From NCBI GenBank assembly GCA_905250125.1, contig CAJNOL010000065.1, positions 1 through 64,000 of the forward strand: a DNA stretch of 64,000 bases, given 5' to 3'. Under the pieces are notes generated by a model. That model had not been told where the DNA came from. It saw only the letters and a list, made by a program, of their open reading frames with translations, and did not search any database. Shown piece after piece: positions 61,301 through 64,000 of this stretch. The position numbers and the translations under genes were made by a program. Position 1 is the stretch's first letter, and each line of letters opens with the position of its first letter. Source of the stretch: Rotaria sordida (taxonomy: Eukaryota; Rotifera; Eurotatoria; Philodinida; Philodinidae).

Positions 61301-64000
61301 TTAAATAGGCATTAGTAGCAAGAAATTATCATCAATTAAAATTTATGGCTCTTTGCCTTGCTTTTGTAATTAATTTTCTAATGCTTTTCTATAAGGTAAT
61401 ATTAAAATAAATAAACAGATGAGAGAATTATTTGAAAATTATAGGCATTGCCATTAGTTGTAGCTGCTGAAGAACCAGTTCCATCGGATGCAATTGAACG
61501 TATTGATGAAGATGAAAATGAAGTAATTATGATGGATCCGAAAAATTATTATATGGTTTATTTATTACAAATAAGTGCATTTTTACATTCATGCGTTGCA
61601 TTTCTAATGATGATTAGTTATTATAAATTAAAAGTAGAAATTTAATTTCTTTTTTTTTAAATATAGAAGATTTGTTTTTTTCATAGGTTCCTCTAGTTAT
61701 ATTCAAACGAGAAAAAGAAATAGCTCGAAAATTAGAATTTGAAGGTGCTTGGTTAATTGATCAACCAAGTGAAAATAATTCATGGATATTATCATATTTA
61801 TCACGTGAATGGCATAAACTTGTTATAAGTTCAAAATCATTTCCTGATTCATATTGGGATAAATTTGTTAAGAAAAAAGTTCGAAATAAATATTCAGATC
61901 AATTTGATTATGATGAATTAAGTCGATTTTTGGGTATGGAAAAAAATGATACACCAGGAAAATTTGAAATTGTTAAACCAGTCGAAACTGGTTTATGGGG
62001 AAAGTATGTAAACACAAATAAAAACAAAAATTTATAAATAATTTTATTGTTCTTAATTAGAATTAAATCTGTCGATATGCGTTATCAAGTTTGGAAATGG
62101 GGTGTCATTTTTACGGATAATGTAAGTTATAAAAAATAATTCATAAATAAAATCTATCGAATACCAATTCAAAATGAATATGATCGACAAGATGACAATA
62201 TTAATAATAATAATAAGATATAAATAATACAATAAAAATAGATTATCTTTCACCTATCTTACAGTATAGATTGTTATGCGAAGAGAATTTTGCTAGCTCG
62301 ATATTTTCCCTAAAACTATTACTAGCTATAGTTTTCTGGACAGAAGGTTGATTGAACTCCGAATTCTCTCGTTCAGTTACCTAAGTTTCGTAAGAATCGA
62401 CGTATGTCACTATGTATAATTATAAATTGGATTATGTTGATACGTAAAGAAAGCGCACAAAAAAAAACAATTCATTTTGGTTATCATGCAGGTACATAGA
62501 ATGTTGGTGTACTGAAATTTCACCAATAAGACTTTCGTCAACACACACACCCCTGGACTTTGGTCAATTGACAAAATTCTGGCCACCAAGAATGTTATGA
62601 GTAGGTTGCGAGTGAAGAGAACATCCACATATTTGAGACAATCTTATGTTTGCTGACAACTTGTCTCGACACTGTTCTTATTAAGCTTAATTTGAACTAT
62701 TCTGAACGGGTTTTTTTTCTACTTCTTTCTTTTGTAATCCTCTTATGATTTGTCAATAGAAATTTATTATGTCGATTATTGAATATGCTTGTAAGTGAAT
62801 TGATTTTTCAGCGCTCTTTCTATATATATCCATATCCGCCAATATATGATCACAGAGTCTCTTATTTAATATTGGTTACATAAGATAAATAATCATTTTC
62901 TATTTCATTTTTTCCATGTTGTATGTTTGTTCGCACTACGAATAGTGTACCGGCGGTAGATTGTCGGTTAGAGGACGACTATCATTATACTGCGTTAGAA
63001 TGGTGCTCAGAGGATAGACGACTATTTAAGTATCAAACTACTGCCAGTAGATTGCTGGTCTACTGACAATTTTTGTCCGGTCTGAATCATACTGGATATA
63101 TACATACCTAAAAATGTACAATAGTTTCTTTAGTGGATCTTCTCATATAGAATATTTCGCATTTCTCCTTTGATTGATAAAGAACGTAATAGATAATATC
63201 GATCTTTCTTTTTTTTTTCTAGTCATTTCTCTATGTCTTCTTTTACTTTATATTTTCTGTTATTGGCAATTTTTCATTTTTTGTCTTTGCAATTCATTTA
63301 CTTGATGTTGCTATAAGTGTTAAAGCACTAAGTACTATCTTAAAATCCATTACCCATAATGGTCGACAGGTAAACTTCATTTAAAAATATAATGTTAGGA
63401 CAACAATAAAAAAAACTTTTTGTTTATTTAGTTACTTCTAACAATAATGTTAATGGCTGTACTTGTTTATCTCTATACAGTTATTGCATTTAATTTCTTT
63501 CGTAAATTTTATACGAAAGAAGAAGATGAAGAAAAAGAAGAAAATTGTAAAGATATGTTTACTGTAAGTAAAAATAAATGATGATAATTTATAAAAGAAT
63601 AATATATTTATTGAATTAGTGCTTTAAATTTCATTTGTATTCTGGTATTCGAGCTGGTGGTGGTATTGGTGATGAACTTGAATCACCAAATGGAGATCCA
63701 CTTGAATTATATCGAATTGTTTTTGATATAACATTCTTCTTTTTTATTATCGTTATACTTCTTGCTATCATTCAAGGTTGGATTAATATATCAATAATAT
63801 TTTTTTTGTTAACAAAATCATATGAAATTTTAGGTTTAATTATTGATGCTTTTGGTGATCTTCGAGAACAACTTGATTCTGTTAAAGAAACACTTGAAGT
63901 AAACAATAAAATAAATTCTATTCTATTATTATTCTTATTATTTATATTCTAGTCAAAATGTTTTATTTGTGGTATTGGCCAAGATTATTTTGATAAAGAA
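22376..64000 (+). CDS. RyR: Ryanodine receptor (intracellular Ca2+ release channel), 3'-partial
   Basis: A homotetrameric calcium-release channel of the ER/SR. I traced 94 exons; reading phase is consistent at every junction, giving 5,167 codons (5,285 if the long form of exon 81 is used) before the window ends. Drosophila RyR is about 5,110 aa and mammalian RyRs about 5,000. The start [20 protein letters not shown] matches the family opening (D-E-I-Q-F-L-R-T). All family blocks are present in order: N-terminal MIR/RIH, SPRY1, RyR repeats 1-2, SPRY2, SPRY3, helical solenoids, RyR repeats 3-4, calmodulin-binding helix, central domain, EF-hands, six-helix channel with selectivity filter GGGIGDE, and [11 protein letters not shown] at the end. 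Roughly the last 90 residues are outside the window. Only one RyR gene is seen; the exon-by-exon breakdown is in the entries below. Confidence 0.98.
23724..25136 (+). other. RyR intron 7 (1.4 kb)
   Basis: Contains a ~520-bp fold-back repeat (23950-24470). The short minus frame 24191-24379 lies inside that repeat and is not supported as a gene. Confidence 0.65.
23950..24470. repeat. Fold-back repeat in RyR intron 7
   Basis: Left end ttatggctacgagtaagtct (about 23962) is matched at the right end by agacctactcgtagccataa (about 24439). Inner arms also pair: gtttgatagtcctgaag near 24113 with ctttcaggactattaaac near 24271. Arms are about 240 bp each. Confidence 0.85.
25912..27036 (+). other. RyR intron 11 (1.1 kb)
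   Basis: AT-rich; the segment near 26029-26090 (gttcgatagagctgg, acattgtttgg) resembles 31015-31065 in intron 17. It also has a short (aat)n run near 26736. No exon was recognised. Confidence 0.5.
27841..29177 (+). other. RyR intron 14 (1.3 kb)
   Basis: Carries copy 2 of the inverted-repeat element also found in ECT2 (28388-28675) and a poly-T tract before the acceptor. Confidence 0.65.
28388..28675. repeat. Inverted-repeat element, copy 2 (RyR intron 14)
   Basis: tatagagaactcaactagac near 28455 is mirrored near 28585-28610 (tctcgttgagttctctatac). Outer ends (ataaaaatcctaaaagaatt / atccttttaagatttttat) also pair. The next ~100 bp (tatgtagtatctatagacaa...) match the flank of copy 1 at 8225-8300. 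Confidence 0.85.
29178..29800 (+). other. RyR SPRY1 domain (exons 15-16)
   Basis: Exon 15 is 29178-29630 and exon 16 is 29684-30103. Residues ~631-800 carry [53 protein letters not shown] and [17 protein letters not shown], in the order expected of the first SPRY domain. In mammals SPRY1 helps form the FKBP-binding pocket. Confidence 0.93.
29890..31550 (+). other. RyR repeats 1 and 2 (exons 16-18)
   Basis: Exon 17 is 30162-30405 and exon 18 starts at 31442. Tandem motifs [20 protein letters not shown] and [18 protein letters not shown], each followed by a W-x-x-G-type core and a VPY/HP segment ([15 protein letters not shown]), mark the first pair of RyR repeats (residues ~855-1035). Confidence 0.93.
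30406..31441 (+). other. RyR intron 17 (1.0 kb)
   Basis: AT-rich intron splitting RyR repeat 2. A 60-codon frame at 31015-31197 lacks recognisable similarity. The stretch 31015-31065 resembles 26029-26090. Confidence 0.5.
31640..32301 (+). other. RyR SPRY2 domain (exons 18-19)
   Basis: Exons 31442-32130 and 32194-32301. Conserved blocks: [79 protein letters not shown] and [17 protein letters not shown] (residues ~1069-1255). Confidence 0.94.
32302..33276 (+). other. RyR intron 19 (975 nt)
   Basis: AT-rich. A small hairpin (aaagtcaaagttttttgact) lies near 32384. No exon was recognised. Confidence 0.5.
33464..35285 (+). other. RyR SPRY3 with long low-complexity insert (exons 21-22)
   Basis: Exons 20-22 are 33277-33396, 33464-34574 (the longest, 1,111 nt) and 35199-35285. 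After [18 protein letters not shown] there is a stretch of about 200 residues rich in Ser, Thr and Asn, including [13 protein letters not shown], a RFSKEP and [10 protein letters not shown]. The SPRY3 core then resumes ([40 protein letters not shown]). The insert occupies the position of vertebrate divergent region 2. The antisense frame 33427-33648 is a shadow. Confidence 0.88.
34575..35198 (+). other. RyR intron 21 (624 nt)
   Basis: AT-rich intron; nothing recognised in it beyond its splice sites. Confidence 0.5.
35353..37385 (+). other. RyR exons 23-30: handle/helical region
   Basis: Exons 35353-35548, 35606-35687, 35740-35861, 35926-36001, 36070-36240, 36823-36978, 37046-37092 and 37165-37385. 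Landmarks: [45 protein letters not shown]-type [20 protein letters not shown], and [14 protein letters not shown] with [19 protein letters not shown]. Several exons are under 100 nt, with introns of 50-80 nt. Confidence 0.9.
36241..36822 (+). other. RyR intron 27 (582 nt)
   Basis: Contains a slightly GC-richer patch at 36330-36460 with small inverted repeats (gtagggagat / cctctccctac). No gene was recognised. Confidence 0.5.
37423..38475. repeat. Large fold-back repeat filling RyR intron 30
   Basis: Outer ends pair: gtttagaagactttttattt (37424) with the reverse complement of aaaaatcctctaaac (38460-38474). Next, gataactctcgacaac (37452) pairs with gttgagagttatc (about 38432). Further in, atgcagaatgcaatgggtta (37632) pairs with taacccattcaattctgcat (about 38244). 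The pairing spans about 1,050 bp of the 1,133-nt intron (37386-38518). Confidence 0.85.
40115..40270. repeat. Inverted repeat, related to 46320-46510
   Basis: ggaacttggaagcagaaatc near 40157 pairs with gaatcctgcttctaagttcc near 40233. The right part (ctgcttctaagttcctatca, ttttcc) recurs near 46452-46480 in intron 52, as does the end gtttccggc (as gtttccagc in reverse). Confidence 0.7.
40292..40377 (+). repeat. Acceptor-associated repeat, copy A
   Basis: tgtgattagtaacagtagcc ... acatcgtatttcacatttta ... gctaacaacttttctctttag. The repeat text runs into the acceptor of exon 35. Copies B-D are at 44940-45130, 49725-49845 and 57300-57495. Confidence 0.8.
41670..42582 (+). other. RyR intron 40 (913 nt)
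   Basis: AT-rich; has a direct repeat cagcgtcaaaa (near 41978 and 42010) and a TTAACCCTTTGAG sequence at 42064. The 75-codon plus frame 42297-42524 has no recognisable similarity. Confidence 0.5.
42583..42615 (+). other. RyR 33-nt exon (exon 41)
   Basis: A small exon encoding [12 protein letters not shown] with its split end codons; acceptor ttttacag, donor gtaag. It fits phase 2 on both sides and lies in a region that varies between RyRs, just before the [13 protein letters not shown] block. Confidence 0.8.
44368..45154 (+). other. RyR intron 48 (787 nt)
   Basis: Begins with a C-rich stretch (cctcctccccccactcg) and ends with copy B of the acceptor-associated repeat. Confidence 0.55.
44940..45130 (+). 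repeat. Acceptor-associated repeat, copy B
   Basis: gaagaaatgtgtcccaaaat ... ctgtgattagtaacagcaac ... tttcacattttaatcctgta. Ends about 25 bp before the acceptor of exon 49. The upstream part (atgaactacttttacttatt) also matches copy D. Confidence 0.8.
45703..47551 (+). other. RyR intron 52 (1.85 kb)
   Basis: Longest RyR intron in the window. It contains the repeat at 46320-46510 and the ~800-bp fold-back at 46715-47512. No exon was recognised. Confidence 0.65.
46715..47512. repeat. Large fold-back repeat in RyR intron 52
   Basis: Several arm blocks pair in order: aacattcctagcttgttctg (46911) with gaaacaagctaggaatgtt (47297); gttgagtcggatggtgatat (47023) with catgatccgactcaatatga (47189); ttttcactattcaagag (46766) with ttttaatagtgaaaac (47449); atttttgaataa (46721) with ttattcaaaaaat (47496). 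Arms are about 350 bp around a ~100-bp centre. Confidence 0.88.
48716..49046 (+). other. RyR intron 57 (331 nt)
   Basis: AT-rich; the 76-codon frame starting at 48902 is this intron read through into exon 58 in frame-like fashion and is not itself a gene. Confidence 0.5.
49725..49845 (+). repeat. Acceptor-associated repeat, copy C
   Basis: cgaaatgtctctcaaaatag ... cctatgattagcaataccag ... tttcacatattaatcccgta; ends about 16 bp before the acceptor of exon 61. Confidence 0.8.
50895..52573 (+). other. RyR intron 64 (1.7 kb)
   Basis: Contains an island of atypical composition at about 51940-52240 with GC-rich words (ggacctgac, gggcccac, ggtttaaaccc) that may be a mobile-element remnant. The minus frames 51853-52201 lie in it. 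Confidence 0.55.
51940..52240 (-). repeat. Possible tRNA-derived (SINE-like) remnant
   Basis: Read on the minus strand from about 52236: tagagcgggtaaggagttgc resembles a Pol III A box, and gggtttaaaccca ~50 nt later resembles a B box. gggcccac also forms an inverted pair 52023/52192. This is suggestive only; no poly-A tail or target duplication was identified. Confidence 0.3.
52826..53179 (+). other. RyR calmodulin-binding region (exon 67)
   Basis: The residues around 3829 read [20 protein letters not shown] followed by CFRMAPLH, closely matching the mammalian calmodulin-binding helix (W-x-K-L-L-S-K-Q-R-R-R-A-V-V-A-C-F-R). The Trp, basic cluster and Cys are kept. Confidence 0.92.
53575..54640 (+). 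other. RyR intron 69 (1.1 kb)
   Basis: Holds a compact inverted repeat (53931-54068), a segment (54300-54375) similar to 57935-58010 in intron 80, and ends before a (TTA)n-bearing intron downstream. Confidence 0.6.
53931..54068. repeat. Near-perfect inverted repeat in RyR intron 69
   Basis: gtggtctcttctcgagatat (about 53945) is exactly matched at atatctcgagaagagaccac (about 54033); ends ttcagcc and ggctgaa also pair. Stem over 45 bp with a loop of about 30 nt. Confidence 0.92.
54762..54787. repeat. (TTA)n microsatellite
   Basis: About eight TTA units in the 59-nt RyR intron 70, just before its acceptor. Confidence 0.85.
55507..55844 (+). other. RyR intron 74 (338 nt)
   Basis: AT-rich intron with no further feature seen. 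Confidence 0.5.
56148..56168 (+). other. RyR 21-nt microexon (exon 77)
   Basis: Encodes NVLNGP between split Gly and Ile codons (phase 1 on both sides); acceptor attttag, donor gtaaat. Required to restore the conserved EGNVLNG-type segment, so it is constitutive rather than optional. Confidence 0.88.
56244..56605 (+). other. RyR paired EF-hands (exons 78-79)
   Basis: Exons 56244-56439 and 56506-56824. Two loops, [12 protein letters not shown] and [12 protein letters not shown], each have Asp/Asn/Asp at 1/3/5, Gly at 6, Ile at 8 and Glu at 12, i.e. canonical Ca2+-binding loops. They sit where all RyRs carry the EF-hand pair, about 40 residues before [20 protein letters not shown]. Confidence 0.95.
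56506..56988 (+). other. RyR exons 79-80: U-motif region
   Basis: Exons 56506-56824 and 56890-56988. After the EF-hands come [38 protein letters not shown] and [13 protein letters not shown], the blocks between EF-hands and the membrane domain. Confidence 0.93.
56989..58253 (+). other. RyR intron 80 (1.3 kb)
   Basis: Contains copy D of the acceptor-associated repeat (57300-57495), here far from the real acceptor, and a segment similar to intron 69 (57935-58010). The 67-codon frame at 57724-57927 has no recognisable similarity. Confidence 0.55.
57300..57495 (+). repeat. Acceptor-associated repeat, copy D
   Basis: gaagaaatatgtcctaaaat ... ctatgattagtaataacagc ... atcgtgtttcgcattttgaa ... gctaacaacgttttctattag. 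Unlike copies A-C it lies about 760 bp upstream of the used acceptor. Confidence 0.8.
59135..60118 (+). other. RyR intron 82 (984 nt)
   Basis: Contains a cluster of ttaattaa-type words at about 59814-59940. No exon was recognised. Confidence 0.55.
59814..59940. repeat. TTAATTAA-rich cluster
   Basis: About ten overlapping (t)taattaa words, self-complementary and partly arranged as inverted arms (gattttaattaactaatta / ttaactagttaattaacc). Confidence 0.75.
60826..61233. repeat. Fold-back repeat filling RyR intron 85
   Basis: ttacaatattggccgaaaat (60828) pairs with attttcgctcaatattgtaa (61213). gattgtgaaaattagctttt (60908) pairs with aattaattttcacaatcgta (61138). catatttcctacaacc (60980) pairs with gtcgtaggaaatgcg (61068). 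Arms are about 190 bp within a 566-nt intron (60743-61308). Confidence 0.88.
61309..64000 (+). other. RyR channel domain (exons 86-94), partial
   Basis: Exons 61309-61395, 61445-61633, 61687-62003, 62061-62121, 63223-63369, 63432-63563, 63620-63776, 63834-63898 and 63953 onward. S1: [21 protein letters not shown]2: [15 protein letters not shown] followed by [14 protein letters not shown]3/S4: [21 protein letters not shown]5: [20 protein letters not shown]. Filter: [17 protein letters not shown]6: [20 protein letters not shown] followed by [12 protein letters not shown]. Zinc-site start: [15 protein letters not shown]. The luminal S1-S2 loop is acidic (RIDEDENEV). Short of the final ~90 residues, the channel is intact. 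Confidence 0.97.
62122..63222 (+). other. RyR intron 89 (1.1 kb)
   Basis: Holds an (ata)n run near 62203 and a diverged direct duplication at about 62949-63065 (cggcggtagattgtcgg / ctgccagtagattgctgg). No exon was recognised between S3 and S4 coding parts. Confidence 0.5.

Noticed and set aside
1-64000. CRISPR arrays, bacterial operons, rRNA and canonical tRNA genes, viral genes
   Set aside because: None seen. Repeats are dispersed or inverted, not regularly spaced, and all genes are spliced metazoan types. Only one weak tRNA-like remnant was noted.

Overview
This is AT-rich nuclear DNA from an invertebrate animal. Genes have many short introns (often 50-80 nt) bounded by gtaag/gtaat/gtatg donors and T-rich ...tttag acceptors. 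All five recognisable proteins are metazoan families. The compact introns, A/T-ending codons and overall style suggest a rotifer, most likely bdelloid, but nothing here proves the lineage.

Layout, left to right. (1) Minus strand, 1-4084: a GPSM/LGN/Pins spindle-orientation protein with TPRs and a GoLoco motif; its 3' end lies outside the window. (2) Minus strand, 6568-14608: a complete 15-exon ECT2 RhoGEF (BRCT repeats, DH, PH, basic tail), 909 aa. (3) Plus strand, 17474-18316: a 4-exon PRL/PTP4A phosphatase ending in a CaaX box, preceded by a spliced upstream ORF. (4) Minus strand, 18526-19403: a 2-exon nicotinamidase, tail-to-tail with PRL. (5) Plus strand, 19859-20722: an intronless 287-aa protein I do not recognise. 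(6) Plus strand, 22376 to the window end: a ryanodine receptor (RyR). I traced 94 exons with consistent reading phase from the start codon, through the pore, to the start of the C-terminal zinc-binding segment, about 5,170-5,285 codons. Only the last ~90 residues are missing.

The genes are not an operon. ECT2 and PRL diverge from a shared ~2.5 kb spacer, as do nicotinamidase and the orphan gene from ~450 bp. GPSM and ECT2 both act in spindle and cortex control in mitosis, but I see no evidence that they are co-regulated.

The most unusual points are: a phase-preserving 118-codon open extension of one RyR exon in the divergent region before the channel; two canonical EF-hands in RyR where the mammalian ones are degenerate; a PRL with Ser after the P-loop Arg and no regulatory-disulfide cysteine; a spliced, GC-rich uORF before PRL; many long introns and spacers made largely of imperfect inverted repeats (fold-back DNA); and a dispersed repeat that in three of four copies lies directly upstream of an RyR 3' splice site. 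All calls are by eye from the sequence; no database search was run.
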